Counted from the first letter of the stretch, positions 1-9,994 are shown. The stretch is DNA of 64,000 nt from Exobasidium rhododendri (GCA_026210745.1 CP110632.1:434001-498000), one strand, 5' to 3'. Notes: generated by a model from the sequence alone, not told the origin. Numbers and translations are program-made.

Positions 1-1433
1 GGAGTCGGAAGTGGCAGTCAATCGCTGCGTGCTTTCTTCCCTTGACTCTGGCTCTTGCGGGTCCAAATAGGTGTCGAGTAGAGAGCTGATGGCAATGGCT
101 GCGCTTACACAGACGACTGGTGTAAGCGTGAGCATCAGTCGAACCATGACGGAAGCGAAGTAACTAGCCATGACTGCGTAGATGATGACGAAGACATGCT
201 CGTCTTTCATCTCTCGGAATAAGAGGAAGATTCCGGCTGGGAAGAGCCAGATAAGCATCTGTAAATCAAAGAAGAAAGCAGGCCAAGCAGGTGGTTGATG
301 TTCCGAGACGGATGAAATGATGGGAATGTGCTTTCGAGCATATCCAGTGTCCCATAGCGAGTAGAATCGACCAGTCCATGGTGCGATGTAGCCTCCGTAC
401 GTCAAACCAATCAGACCGCCAAAGCTGACGACGAAGACAAAGGCGACAAAGAAGCGGAGCAGCAGAGTGAACTGTTTGGACGGGACATGAGAGCGCACCA
501 ACTCAACAAAGGCGACTAGTTGAACAAGGCCAAAGACACCTGCAATCGAAGAGTGTCAGCAGGCCAAATTGTGCGATCAGTAGCCTCTCAGGACCTTCTT
601 CACTCACCGAGAGCGGCCATGTGTTCACTGGTACGAATGGGCAAGAAACCGACAAAGGGGACTTGCATACTCGCCAATGTTCCAACAGCGTAGAATGTGC
701 TGTATGCAATGTATAGACGAGAGCTGTATCTACCCATCAGTATGAGCACAAAAGCATGAAGGGGGATCATATTCGTAATGAAGACGTATCCTCCCCAGGA
801 AGCGACCATGTAGAAGTAAAAGATGGCCGTTCCCACTCCCCATAGAGCAGAGCCCTCTTTCAGCGCCTTGATCCAGAGATAGAAGGTGATCATGAGCAGG
901 AAGATGGCGATCGCTTCGTTGTCGTACGAGCCTGCTACTGATCGTGAAATGTAGCCAGGAGCAATAGCAATGAATGCACCAGCCAATAGACCCGCCGATT
1001 CATCTTTCATGGTCTTTGTGAATAGATAGGTTGACCACGCCGTAAGACCTGCGAATCCGGGTGCGAGAAAAACACAGACATCTCGAATGTGAACATCGAC
1101 GTTGAAAAAGTGCAAGATATTGTGAATCGCTCCACTGGTAGCCATCAAACCGGGATACAAAGTTCCACCAGCCGCTCTTCCGAGTGGATACCAAGCCGTC
1201 GGGTCAAACCAATTCCAAAATCGATAGTAGCCGTCGGTGGTGAGGATCTTGCTGGCGCGATAGTTGAACATGGGATCATACTCGTGAATGATGGACTCGA
1301 ATCGAAGAACAGCAAAGAGACGAGGAGTGACTGAAGATGCAAAGACGACGAAGAAAATAAGAGCTCGAAGAGAGTAGCCGAACGTCGCTATGGTACTTGG
1401 CGACCATTTCGGCGATTGATACGCCGAAGGCAT
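1..1433 (-). CDS. STT3: Oligosaccharyltransferase catalytic subunit STT3 (5' part; gene continues past the left edge)
   Basis: Catalytic subunit of the ER oligosaccharyltransferase, which moves the lipid-linked glycan onto Asn in Asn-X-Ser/Thr sequons. The start codon is at 1433. Exon 1 is 1433-608 and exon 2 runs from 539 to the edge; the intron 540-607 is GTGAGT...GCAG, phase 1. Visible are the N-terminal membrane region, the luminal loop with the metal-binding Tyr-Asp-Pro-Met-Phe-Asn-Tyr-Arg motif (about residues 51-58), several further hydrophobic segments, and in exon 2 the conserved Ser-Val-Ser-Glu-His-Gln-Pro loop typical of STT3. The C-terminal WWDYG acceptor-binding motif is outside the window. 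It is transcribed divergently from the FSH1-like gene. Identification is secure; the exact start is the first Met before a conserved-looking N-terminus. Confidence 0.95.
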
Positions 1434-1821
1434 GGCTCCTTCGATGCTCTAGTGTTGAGAAGGGGGGGGGGAGAGAAAGATGGAACGCCTGGTTGAAGCA
1501 CGGGAGCGTTGCTTCTAGTTGCTCGAATCGTCGTCTACCAGCGAAGAGATCAAGGTGATGCTTACGTTCGAGCAGGCAGCCTTGGAAGAATCTAACTTTA
1601 GCACGGACAGACAGCTGTTCGCGATCATCTTCTGTTCTGCTTTTCGCGTGGCGCCGCGGCCCGTGCATTTCCCAGTACAGAAGCCGACCTACCGCTTACG
1701 CCTTGCTCTTCGTCCTAGCTTAATCGTGGTACAGCAGCAGAAGAAGAGACATCTGCAACGAGCAGGAGCATAGGAAGCGGTCGGTGAACGTCAAGTACGA
1801 CTCAGAAGGTCGAAGTCTAAT
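1434..1821. promoter_or_regulatory. Shared divergent promoter region STT3 / FSH1-like gene
   Basis: 388 bp between two diverging start codons. It contains a G-run near 1457-1470 and no convincing open frame on either strand. No specific factor site is claimed. Confidence 0.4.
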
Positions 1822-3038
1822 ATGGCGACGTCCGCACGAAAGCGAAGAAATCGGATCCTGTGCCTTCATGGACCAAGCCAGTCTGCCGCCTCATTTCGCG
1901 CCGCACTGAATCCCCTCTGTGATCGTATGGGAAGGCACTATGAATTTCACTTCTTAGAAGCACCCTTCGTCGTTTCTGATGTAGGATGTGATGAGAGACA
2001 GGTCGACGCTTGGACTCAGGCTGCAGTTCTTGCCAGCAAAATCATAGCATTACAAAGCGATCTCTCATATGAATCGGAGTCAGAAGTGAAGGATGGAAGC
2101 GCGACAGAATTGCAGTCAGAGATACACAGTATCAGCACTCAACTGGTTGAGAGTAGTGAGGGAAGAGAAGTGTTCGAGAGATTCTATCAGGAAGACATCG
2201 AAGGCCTCGTTGCTCGGAAGACTGGTCGGAGTCTAAGTAGAGATTGGGTCACCACGATTGGTAAGAATGGTGTAGGAGTGACGGGTCTTCAGTTCGCCTT
2301 GGCTCAGATTGGCGATTACATCAGGGAACACGGAACTGTGAGTGGTACTACAGCAGCAACGAGGGGAAGTGCGCTCGCTAAGGCCAGTACTGCACAGTTT
2401 CATGGCGTCATAGGATACGAGACAGGGGGGAGCTTAGGTGAGATCGTGTACTGACCTCAGTTAGATGCCAGGCTGGCTGACCGGACTCCTTTCCGCCTTT
2501 CTCTCAAGCCCTCCTCGTACAATCGCTCTTGACACATCCTCTTTCCTCCACCAAGTTGTTTCCTTCCTTCTTTCCAAGGCTACCAAAAGGAGTCAAACGT
2601 ATGCCACGAATGGGCGGATGGGAGGAAGAGCCACCGGCGCCGAATGATCCCCGGTTGGGACGCGAAAATCTCACGAAGGACTTTGTTCCAGCGCAAAAAC
2701 CTTTTGAGACGATCATCACCTTCTTTCCAGGTCTCTCGACTACTACTTCCATCGGTGTTCTTGCCGAAAGCTGGCTCAAATCGCATCCACCGCTCCTCTC
2801 TTTCCCTACCAAAGACACCTTTTCGACCCACTCTATCAGCATCATCGCGAACAAAGAAGCCGCCAGTCCGATCACCTTGGAAAGAACCTTAATGTGTAAG
2901 CCGGGCGAAAATGTCATCGAGACACATCGATCGCATCTACTGGCTGAATGGATGGCCTTGGCCATCGAAAGCTGTCAAGGCAACGAAGCTGCCAGCGAAC
3001 AATTGACAAGCCTAGATGTCGTACCCGCCAAGCTGTAG
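1822..3038 (+). CDS. FSH1-family serine hydrolase-like protein, probably catalytically inactive
   Basis: The N-terminus (Arg-Ile-Leu-Cys-Leu-His-Gly, residues 10-16) and the block Phe-His-Gly-Val-Ile-Gly-Tyr-Glu-Thr-Gly-Gly near residue 200 follow the FSH1 alpha/beta-hydrolase pattern. In active members the second block reads Gly-Phe-Ser-Gln-Gly, so the nucleophile Ser is Glu here. The usual His-Pro-Gly-Gly-His block appears as Lys-Pro-Gly-Glu-Asn, and the usual Asp position looks like Glu. My model has exons 1822-2437, 2472-2516 and 2590-3038, giving 369 aa in one frame. Intron 1 would be only 34 nt and intron 2 is 73 nt. The splice sites are chosen to restore frame across the conserved Leu-Thr-Gly-Leu-Leu-Ser-Ala-Phe helix and are less certain than the family call. 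The likely fate is a pseudoenzyme or a very diverged paralogue. Confidence 0.6.
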
Positions 3039-3242
3039 TATGCTCATACCCCGCCAACTTCCGTCCCCTATACCCCCGATTGCTCATCCAGACACACTGA
3101 TGTCATCCTCGATTGAATGTTGTCTAGCTGCACAATTGTATTGTAGTCTGCTGTAATCCTTTCATGAGACAAAGTCGTACAAGTAGTGTAATTTCTCCTT
3201 CTCTAGTGCTTGGCTGGCTTAAGAGCTGGAGAGATGCAACAA

Positions 3243-3513
3243 TTATGTCAGGGAAGTGACACCTTGCTTCCAACTGTTTGTGGCATACTCACCGTATGGA
3301 TTCTTTGGGTTCTTCTTGGCCTCGGGTGTGCTAACCTGCGAATCTTGCAGCTTCACGACTCCGTAGAAGGTAATGACTGAGGCTACCATGAAAGGCCAAA
3401 GCGGGCGAATGATGGGGGTTGGGTAACTGCGTATGAAAGGATCTTTCAGCCTCGCATATTCGAGGTAGACACCTCTATGCCTCGGCCGCAACTCACGCTC
3501 TGAATCCAAACAT
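3243..3513 (-). CDS. ATP18: ATP synthase subunit j/i, mitochondrial F1Fo
   Basis: Small single-span inner-membrane subunit of F1Fo-ATP synthase. Exon 1 is 3513-3497 (17 nt, Met-Phe-Gly-Phe-Arg), the intron is 3496-3427 (GTGAGT...CAG), and exon 2 is 3426-3243, giving 66 aa. Diagnostic is the run Tyr-Pro-Thr-Pro-Ile-Ile-Arg-Pro-Leu-Trp-Pro-Phe followed by the membrane segment and Asn-Pro-Lys-Asn-Pro near the end, as in the family. The short first exon means the true start is not in the same frame as the longest open frame. The 3' end contains a GTGAGT...CAG stretch of 19 nt that could be a tiny intron, but the unspliced end also fits the family length. It is divergent from the Asterix gene. Confidence 0.9.
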
Positions 3514-3776
3514 GGTTGATCTATGACTGGGTGTTGAAAGGTGTTTGAGATGCAAGAGAAGATGAATGGTGGCTAGCAGCCGAAGTCCAACTTTGCCCGA
3601 ATTGATTGTATGGCCATGTGGCGCGCTTTGTAACACGTGTCCTTTGACAATCTAGCACGGCACGCCGACTCCACCTTCATTGGCAAGCTCCCCAAGCTTT
3701 CGAGTGAGGTGTAAAGACGGACCTATCGTGACTAGCGATTGACCCACTTTACACACCTCCTGACCGGCACGAGATC
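3514..3776. promoter_or_regulatory. Shared divergent promoter ATP18 / Asterix homologue
   Basis: 263 bp between diverging starts. No open frame and no recognisable repeat. Confidence 0.4.
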
Positions 3777-4319
3777 ATGTCTACCTCATTCAGAAGGATC
3801 GATACAACAGATCCCCGTCGACACGACAAAGTACAGCCACTTCAGCTTCCGGCTACTTGGTCAGATGATTCCTTGGACTTGTATGGTTTCTTACTCTCTT
3901 CTGCTACTATGATTAGTGGTATGGCCATGGTTACTCGCTTTGCCCCTCTAGCGTATATGGGACTATTGTTCGGTCTGGCAAATTATGCTCATGAAAAGCC
4001 ATTTCAAGCCAAGAAGGAAAATGCCTCTAGTGCAGCTAGTCCAGTCATGGGGCTATCGTGAGTCGACCGTACTACACGGGGTAGACAGAATCTAACAGAA
4101 GAGCCCACTGTGGTGTTGACACACTACAATCATATTTTTCGAACCACAGCTTCGCAATGCTAAGTATCGGGCTGATTACTGTGCAAAAGGTGAGAAGACG
4201 TAATCCTCTTGAAGAACACGGAAGCAAGACTGACCTCGCCGTAAACTCAACTACAGCTTACCGGCACACTGCCCTTGCACCAACAAATGGCTGCTCAGAG
4301 GGCTGTTGCTGGCACATGA
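3777..4319 (+). CDS. Asterix / WDR83OS (UPF0139) ER membrane protein homologue
   Basis: Asterix is the small partner of CCDC47 in the PAT complex, an ER intramembrane chaperone for multi-pass proteins. The three-exon model is 3777-4057, 4150-4189 and 4257-4319 (127 aa); introns are 92 and 67 nt, GT-AG. The family signature is clear: Asp-Pro-Arg-Arg near residue 12, an Asp-rich stretch before the first membrane helix (about 38-55), a second helix ending in Phe-Gly-Leu-Ala-Asn, and in exon 2 Ala-Met-Leu-Ser-Ile-Gly, matching the third hydrophobic segment of animal Asterix. The third exon supplies a short hydrophilic tail. Confidence 0.85.
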
Positions 4320-4747
4320 TCGTCAAACATGGGAAGTGGCTATGAAGGACGAGGATAGTTGTCGTGGCCGTAATACCACGGCAAAGCAGGGGAGGGACGA
4401 TAGACATTGTTATTTGTACTTCTAAAGCAGCATTCATCAAGATGCTCATATAGCAGCGACCAAGGATAATTTTCGCAGCGCAGTGTGCCCTTGATTTGAT
4501 TTTGTTAAAAACTACGAGCCAGTGTATGGTTGACTTATTTTTGACTTTTGCGTCGAGACGAAAGAAGGGTCGCCAAGTATGGCAGACCCGCCCGATCTGG
4601 TGTGAAGTGGTTCGTGTACGCGTGAGGGTGTATCTTCCTCGATCTTCCTCCTTTTTTTTTCTGATAATGACTCGAGAAGAAAAAAGACAAAGCCTTCTCG
4701 CGGTCTACTTTGACCATCACATTCTATTCTAGCTTTCTGTGCACAGC
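4320..4747. other. Intergenic, upstream of SER1
   Basis: 428 bp holding the Asterix 3' end and the SER1 promoter. There is a pyrimidine-rich patch near 4634-4662. No gene seen. Confidence 0.4.
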
Positions 4748-6004
4748 ATGTCGCAGCCTTCAATAGATTTAACAAAGCGCAAAAATACAATCAATTTAGG
4801 TGCTGGACCATCTTCGCTACCCACCGATGTGCTATTGGAGGCGGCCCAAGGTCTGCTGGACTATCAAGGTACTGGCATGGGTCTGACGGAATTGAGTCAT
4901 CGATCTGGTACCTTTAAAGCCGTTGTCGACAAGGCCGAAGCCGACCTACGAGAACTGTTGGATATCCCCGAAGATTACAGCATTCTTTTCCAACAAGGCG
5001 GGGGCACGGAGCAATTCTCTGCTACAGCATTAAACTTGCTAGCCCACCATGCCATCAACAATCCAACGTATAAAACAGTCAAGAATGAACATGGACCTCC
5101 GTGCGACTATCTTGTCACAGGAAGTTGGACTGCCAAGGCGCAAAAGGAAGCATTGAGACTGGGTGCTAATGCGAGAATCGCCTTGGATTCTAGAGAGCAC
5201 AATGGAGGCAAGTTTGGCGTAATTCCTCCGGTGTCTGAATGGAAGTTGAGCAATTCAGACGAGCTACCAGCGATGCTCTACTATTGCGACAACGAGACCG
5301 TCGATGGAGTCGAGTTTCCGTCGCCTGGCTTTCCAATCAATGACCTCCCCAAAGAGTATCGAGACGTGGTGCCTTTGGTAGCTGATTGCAGCTCCAACAT
5401 CCTCAGTCGACCGATCGACGTCAAAGCGCATAGCATCATCTTCTTTGGTGCTCAGAAGAACGTGGGACCATCGGGTGTGACGATTGTCATCGTCAGAAAA
5501 GCGCTGATAGAAAAGGATCCTGATATCGGTGTGCCTGCAGGGGGACCAAGAATCCCTACAACACTGGTCTACAAGAACTCGGCTGACAATTCTAGTCTGT
5601 ATAATACACCACCCATGTTCAGCATTTACGCTTCCGGACTCGTCTTTTCAGATCTACTCAGGAAGAAAGGAGGGGTCGCCGGCGCAACAGAGCGAGCAAA
5701 TAAGAAGAGTCAAGCAGTCTATGAAGTCATTGACAAGAGCAAGGGATTATTTGTTCCTACAGTCAAGCAAGCATCAGCTAGGAGTCGAATGAATGTCACT
5801 TTCAGAATTTGCAAAGACGGCACCCCAAATCAAGAATTGGAGGATCAATTTGTCAAGGATTGTGGTGAGAAGGGCATTGTGCAAGTCAAGGGTCACCGAA
5901 GTGTCGGTGGGATCAGAACAAGCTTGTACAATGCCGTCACCGTTGAGCAGACAATGGTCCTAGTCGATGTGATGCGCAACTTTATCGCAAAGGTAGGCAA
6001 GTAG
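4748..6004 (+). CDS. SER1: Phosphoserine aminotransferase
   Basis: PLP-dependent class V aminotransferase converting 3-phosphohydroxypyruvate and glutamate to 3-phosphoserine and 2-oxoglutarate, the second step of serine synthesis. Intronless, 418 aa from the ATG at 4748. Family marks are Asn-Leu-Gly-Ala-Gly-Pro-Ser near the N-terminus, Gly-Gly-Gly-Thr-Glu-Gln-Phe (phosphate-binding turn, about residue 88), Ala-Asp-Cys-Ser-Ser-Asn-Ile-Leu-Ser-Arg, and the PLP-lysine motif Phe-Gly-Ala-Gln-Lys-Asn-Val-Gly-Pro (about 235-243). The C-terminal domain ends with the Gly-His-Arg-Ser-Val-Gly-Gly-Ile-Arg substrate loop. Full length for the family, with all key residues present. Confidence 0.97.
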   Translation: MSQPSIDLTKRKNTINLGAGPSSLPTDVLLEAAQGLLDYQGTGMGLTELSHRSGTFKAVVDKAEADLRELLDIPEDYSILFQQGGGTEQFSATALNLLAHHAINNPTYKTVKNEHGPPCDYLVTGSWTAKAQKEALRLGANARIALDSREHNGGKFGVIPPVSEWKLSNSDELPAMLYYCDNETVDGVEFPSPGFPINDLPKEYRDVVPLVADCSSNILSRPIDVKAHSIIFFGAQKNVGPSGVTIVIVRKALIEKDPDIGVPAGGPRIPTTLVYKNSADNSSLYNTPPMFSIYASGLVFSDLLRKKGGVAGATERANKKSQAVYEVIDKSKGLFVPTVKQASARSRMNVTFRICKDGTPNQELEDQFVKDCGEKGIVQVKGHRSVGGIRTSLYNAVTVEQTMVLVDVMRNFIAKVGK

Positions 6005-6111
6005 TCGAAATACATCTTTGTGGGGTCTTTCGGCCCATCGTCCCCCCCACTCACTCGACGAAGGATCTATTGAGGGCAAGTCTTCAGTGCAGCAATGGTG
6101 TTGTTCATAAT

Positions 6112-6790
6112 TCAAGGCTGAAGTGTGCAATGGCTTTCAGATATTGTGGAGCTGCCGTTCTTGGGAAACGTCGCTGGGATCCAGGAGACGTCATCGTTGA
6201 GATACCAGCTCAAGATTGCCTGTCGCAAGGAAGGCCGGCATGGGATGGGTATGGATACGATGCTCTCTGTGCCTGCCCTCCCTTCTCACACTTCATACAT
6301 GTACTCACTGTACACCTTGTTCACATCATACAATCTAATACACAGATCCATAATCTTCTGCCTGCATCTGACACTCTTTCCAGGTCGCATTCGTCTTCAC
6401 TCGAATGTCCACTTCGGTGACCATGACGGCTACGCTCAGATCAGTAAAGAGTCTCAAAACCTGCTCTAAATCGTTAAAAACTTTCCCCACTTCAAGGTGA
6501 CCTTGAACACCCAAAGACGTCGCGTCACATACTCGACCGTGACTTGAAGTGAAATGTGAAGAGGTAAACCAAGATTGAGTACGGGAAAGAAAGAGGGGAG
6601 TGTGACATTAGTCTAAGATCGACCCTTACTGGAGGTAGCATTTCGCAAGATGCAGTAGTCGTGGTCTCCATATTTCAGCCAGTCTTTACGCACAACTACG
6701 CCTTGACCTACTTGTAGGTCGACAGCTATGAACAAGAAGCTGCGCTGAAGGGGCTTTTGAGCAAGTCAAATTGGGGAGACATCCCAAAGT
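6112..6790 (-). pseudogene. Relic of a GH10 endo-1,4-beta-xylanase
   Basis: Pieces of a family-10 glycoside hydrolase can be read in order on the minus strand but not in one frame. Around 6787-6773 is Trp-Asp-Val followed by Ser-Pro, where Trp-Asp-Val-Val-Asn-Glu with the acid/base Glu is expected. Around 6670-6640 is a degraded Tyr-Tyr-Asn-Asp-Tyr-Asn-like stretch. From about 6550 to 6350 an open frame reads Ser-Leu-Gly-Val-Gln-Gly-His-Leu and then Met-Val-Thr-Glu-Val-Asp-Ile-Arg, which is the GH10 nucleophile motif. A one-base frame change follows near 6348. At 6219-6112, after a CAG acceptor, the C-terminal Asp-Val-Ser-Trp-Ile-Pro motif is read to a stop. Loss of the acid/base motif plus frame changes indicates a dead gene; a strange multi-intron live gene is less likely. 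Confidence 0.6.
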
Positions 6791-7172
6791 GCACCTTCAG
6801 CGCATGTCAAAGCAGAAGGAGTACTCTCTCCAAGTATTATGAGCCACAGGTGAGCAGGACTTAGTCGACGCCGGACCTATCACCCTTGTGCGCCTACATA
6901 GAGTATCGCGGCCGTAGCTCTCCCGCGATTGCCGTCAATTTGCGTGTTGCTCTCTATCAGTGGAAGTTCCGTCTCGCACGAGAAACTGGGTATGCGCACG
7001 CGTAGAAGCTGCATTCAGGGCCTTGTTGAGCAATTCGTTCAAATTAGAGAGCAGCGGCGGCGGGTTTCGGCCACCCAAGCAAACCGGAGTCTCAGCCCTT
7101 CCCCCACACTCCCTTCACCACCTCTTCCTACACAACTTCCTTCCCTTCCACCTCAACTACTCTACACACAAC
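6791..7172. other. Intergenic, upstream of thiolase
   Basis: About 380 bp with the thiolase promoter and leader; C/T-rich from 7080 to 7165. Possible further 5' remains of the GH10 relic near 6830-6870 are too weak to call. Confidence 0.35.
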
Positions 7173-8674
7173 ATGACCAGCAGAATCGGACAGCTTGCCT
7201 CTCACCTTGACCCTCGTACGTGGTCAGGCAAAGGTTTGGCCGCTCACTCTGCCAAGAATGATTCCGACGTCGTCATAGTAAGCTTGGGAAGAACAGCTTT
7301 CTGCAAGGCTCGCAAGGGACAACTTAAAGATACGCCTTTTGACTTCTTATGCTTGGAAATGTTCAAGGGCCTACTGGCAAAAGCACAAATGGATCCGAGC
7401 CTCATAGACGATGTCGTGGTCGGAAATGTTCGAAATGATGCAGCGGCATACAACGTTCGAGCAGCAGCTCTGGCCGCTGGCATTCCCAATACTGCTCCTA
7501 CTCTCATTGGTGAGTCTTTACAGCCGTTATCTCTTTTGGGAAAGGAGGGAAGGGAAGGATCGATACTGACATTTGTCAAATTGAATTATTTCCTGCTCAG
7601 TGAACCGATTCTGCAGCAGTGGGCTGATGGCCATTCGAAGTGTAGCCAATCAAATTCAAGCTGGTGAAATCGATTGCGGACTGGCTGTGGGAATTGAAAG
7701 TATGTCGAATCATCCACCGGAAACTTGGGACTTCTCACCAGAAGTGAAAGGCGCCAATCAAGAAGCAGACGACTGCAAGATGCCGATGGGATGGACCTCG
7801 GAGAATGTCGCTGGTGAATTCAATATCTCGAGAGAAAAGATGGATGCATTTGCTGCACGATCTCATCAAAGAGCAGCTGCTGCTCAGTCGTCCGGCAAAT
7901 TTGATGCAGAGATTTTCCCAATCACTGTCCCAGATGGACAGAATGGCTACAAGACTGTCAGTGCAGACGATGGAATCCGAGCAGATTCCACCGCAGAAGG
8001 ACTTGGCAAGATCAAAGCAGCTTTCCCACAATGGGCACCTTCTCTGACCACAGGAGGAAATGCAAGTCAAATTACAGATGGTGCAGCAGGTGTATTGCTG
8101 ATGCGAAGAAGCATGGCGAAGAAGTTAGGAAAGAAGGTTATTGCAAAGTACGTCGCTACGTCTGTATCTGGCCTCGCACCAAGAATCATGGGCATCGGTC
8201 CAAGTCTGGCCATTCCCAGAGTCTTAGAACTGACTGGAATCGACCAGAGTCAAGTTGACCTGTTTGAGATCAATGAAGCTTTTGCAAGTATGGCAGTCTA
8301 TTGTCAAGAGAAGCTTAACATTGACTCGGACAAGCTCAATGTGAACGGAGGCTCATGTGCTCTGGGACATCCGTTAGGAGCGGTGAGTGCCTGAAAGGAG
8401 TAGGCGACGCAGCACAATTACTCTGCTAGCTAAAGACTAACACATGTCTATCGGATCTCCCCCCATTCCAAAGACCGGTGCCAGATTGGTCGTCACTGCT
8501 TTGGCCGAGTTGGAGAGGCGAAAGCAACATGTTGCCGTCATCTCCATGTGTATTGGACTGTGAGTTTTTCGCAGTATGGAAGAGAAGAGAAGAGCTTGCC
8601 TCTCGTTTTGCTAAACGCCTCTTCGTCTTGACAGTGGAATGGGAGCCGCTGGTGTCTTTATCCGCGAAGACTAG
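7173..8674 (+). CDS. POT1: 3-ketoacyl-CoA thiolase, peroxisomal
   Basis: Last step of fatty-acid beta-oxidation: thiolytic cleavage of 3-ketoacyl-CoA to acetyl-CoA and a shortened acyl-CoA. Four exons: 7173-7509, 7601-8382, 8474-8559 and 8635-8674 (414 aa). The nucleophile is in Asn-Arg-Phe-Cys-Ser-Ser-Gly at the exon 1/2 junction. Also visible are Asn-Glu-Ala-Phe-Ala, Gly-Gly-Ser-Cys-Ala-Leu-Gly-His-Pro-Leu-Gly-Ala spanning exons 2/3, and the second active Cys in Met-Cys-Ile-Gly. The N-terminus carries Arg-Ile-Gly-Gln-Leu-Ala-Ser-His-Leu at residues 4-12, an exact fit to the PTS2 consensus (R-[LIV]-x5-[HQ]-L), so import into peroxisomes by Pex7 is expected. That N-terminal signal supports the start at 7173 over the upstream open frame. 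Confidence 0.95.
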
Positions 8675-8831
8675 CCGACTGCTTGTAGTGAACGATTCAA
8701 TGCATTCTTTTTTGTTCGTTTTCTATTCATTTATTAGCAGGATCTCTATAATTTGAAGCAAATGCAGCGATGTTTCGCTTGACGAAGGTGTTGCACCTGC
8801 TCTCCCTTTGTGTCTATTAGTATATTGCTTG

Positions 8832-9162
8832 TCAACCTGCCGCCTTTGCTTCTGCCTCCTTCTTGGCTCTCGCGGTCTCCTTTGCCTTGATTGCATCAGC
8901 ATCCCTTTGCCTTCTCTGCTCTAGTGAGAGACCATCCTGATTTGCAGAAATTTCCTGTAAGCGCTCAAAGTCACAGCATTTCACTATTCCTCCTAGATAC
9001 GCACCGTCGGCTTTCCCTTTCCAGCTGCTCCGGTCTTCTTGGCTGCCTTTGCTCTCGCCAACTCGCGCTGATTACCGCCTGACGAAGTGACACAGCCCAT
9101 CTCAGCCCACTTTCCTTCCTTATACCTAGCTCGCTCATCACGCATGTTCACTTACGAGTCAT
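8832..9162 (-). CDS. SERF / 4F5-family small basic protein
   Basis: A three-exon gene too fragmented for simple open-frame detection: exon 1 9162-9156 (7 nt), exon 2 9078-9005, exon 3 8954-8832; introns are 77 and 50 nt, GT-AG. The product is 67 aa, beginning Met-Thr-Arg-Gly-Asn-Gln-Arg-Glu and continuing with Arg-Ala-Lys-Ala-Ala-Lys-Lys, the 4F5/SERF signature; the C-terminal half is an Ala/Lys/Glu-rich helix after Leu-Glu-Gln-Arg-Arg-Gln-Arg-Asp-Ala. In animals and worms SERF proteins modify amyloid aggregation and bind nucleic acid; the role in fungi is not settled. The match through all three exons makes the splicing firm. Confidence 0.85.
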
Positions 9163-9470
9163 CTCGCCGTCCTAGGATGCTGTCTGCCAGAGAGGGGACG
9201 ATGTAGTCAACTTCCAACTTCCAACTTCCAACTTCCAATCTAGCAACCTTCAAGTTTAAATCTAAATTCACACAAGTCCGATGTATACTTTCCCTCCTTA
9301 TTTTGGCGGCGACGGCGGCGGCGCTGAACAGTACAGACCACGTGGATTATGGAGGAGCGACTTGGGAAAGACTCCAACTTGACATCAGAATCCACTTCGG
9401 CCATTTTCATAAATTTACACAGACCAGCACCTCGATACTTCCGATTGTACAGAGACGCAGGTAGCCAGTC
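9163..9470. promoter_or_regulatory. Divergent promoter region SERF / bL35m
   Basis: 308 bp between diverging starts. It holds a 7-bp tandem repeat (9211-9238) and a GGC-rich tract near 9305-9324. Confidence 0.4.
9211..9238 (+). repeat. Tandem repeat (CTTCCAA) x4
   Basis: Four perfect head-to-tail copies of CTTCCAA in the promoter between the SERF and bL35m genes. Confidence 0.9.
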
Positions 9471-9896
9471 ATGTCGATGCTGCTAGGAAGACTGAATCAG
9501 TCGCTCTGGTCACTCAAATCAGCGATCACCCACTCAGCGACACCGTCAACGTCATCGTGCATGCTTCTTCACACTTCTGTCGCCGCAAGAAGTTGGGGAG
9601 GAGGAAAGCTGAAGACACATACAGGAACAGCCAAGAGATTCAAACCCGTTGGCAAGAGAGTCACAAGAGCTACCGATCGTACCACTATGCTCAACAGTGA
9701 AGGTGAAGCTGTCTTGGAGTATGGCTACACAGTGAACAAAGTTATGGGCGTCATGTACAAGAGAGGTAGATCTGGAAAGCAACATTTGAACAGCAAGATG
9801 CATCATGGTCAAGAAGCTAGATTGAGGAGTACGAAGATCCACACAAGTGGCCATACTATAAGGACACTCAATCGACTCCTCGGTAGTCACTACTGA
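9471..9896 (+). CDS. Mitochondrial large-subunit ribosomal protein bL35m
   Basis: 141 aa, intronless. The first ~40 residues are Ser/Thr/Arg-rich without acidic residues, as expected for a mitochondrial presequence. The mature part starts with Gly-Gly-Lys-Leu-Lys-Thr-His-Thr-Gly-Thr-Ala-Lys-Arg-Phe, matching the bL35 N-terminal motif (Lys-x-Lys-Thr-x-x-(Gly/Ala)-x-x-Lys-Arg-Phe), and includes Arg-Ser-Gly-Lys-Gln-His-Leu-Asn-Ser-Lys-Met, matching the second bL35 motif (Lys-x-His-Leu-x-x-Lys). It should sit in the mitoribosome large subunit. Confidence 0.88.
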   Translation: MSMLLGRLNQSLWSLKSAITHSATPSTSSCMLLHTSVAARSWGGGKLKTHTGTAKRFKPVGKRVTRATDRTTMLNSEGEAVLEYGYTVNKVMGVMYKRGRSGKQHLNSKMHHGQEARLRSTKIHTSGHTIRTLNRLLGSHY

Positions 9897-9994
9897 TTTG
9901 AATAATTCGTGCAGAGGAAGCAAGACAAACTTGAATTCAATCTCCACTTGTACAACACCATCAATGTCACCAATGCTCGGATGCTCTGCTTTCT

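Noticed and set aside
6125..6469. Plus-strand open frame of 114 codons.
   Set aside because: It is antisense to the GH10 relic, whose minus-strand motifs explain the sequence better.
7460..7667. Extension of the thiolase first exon to 7667 without splicing.
   Set aside because: The GT-AG intron 7510-7600 restores the Asn-Arg-Phe-Cys active-site motif; reading through does not.
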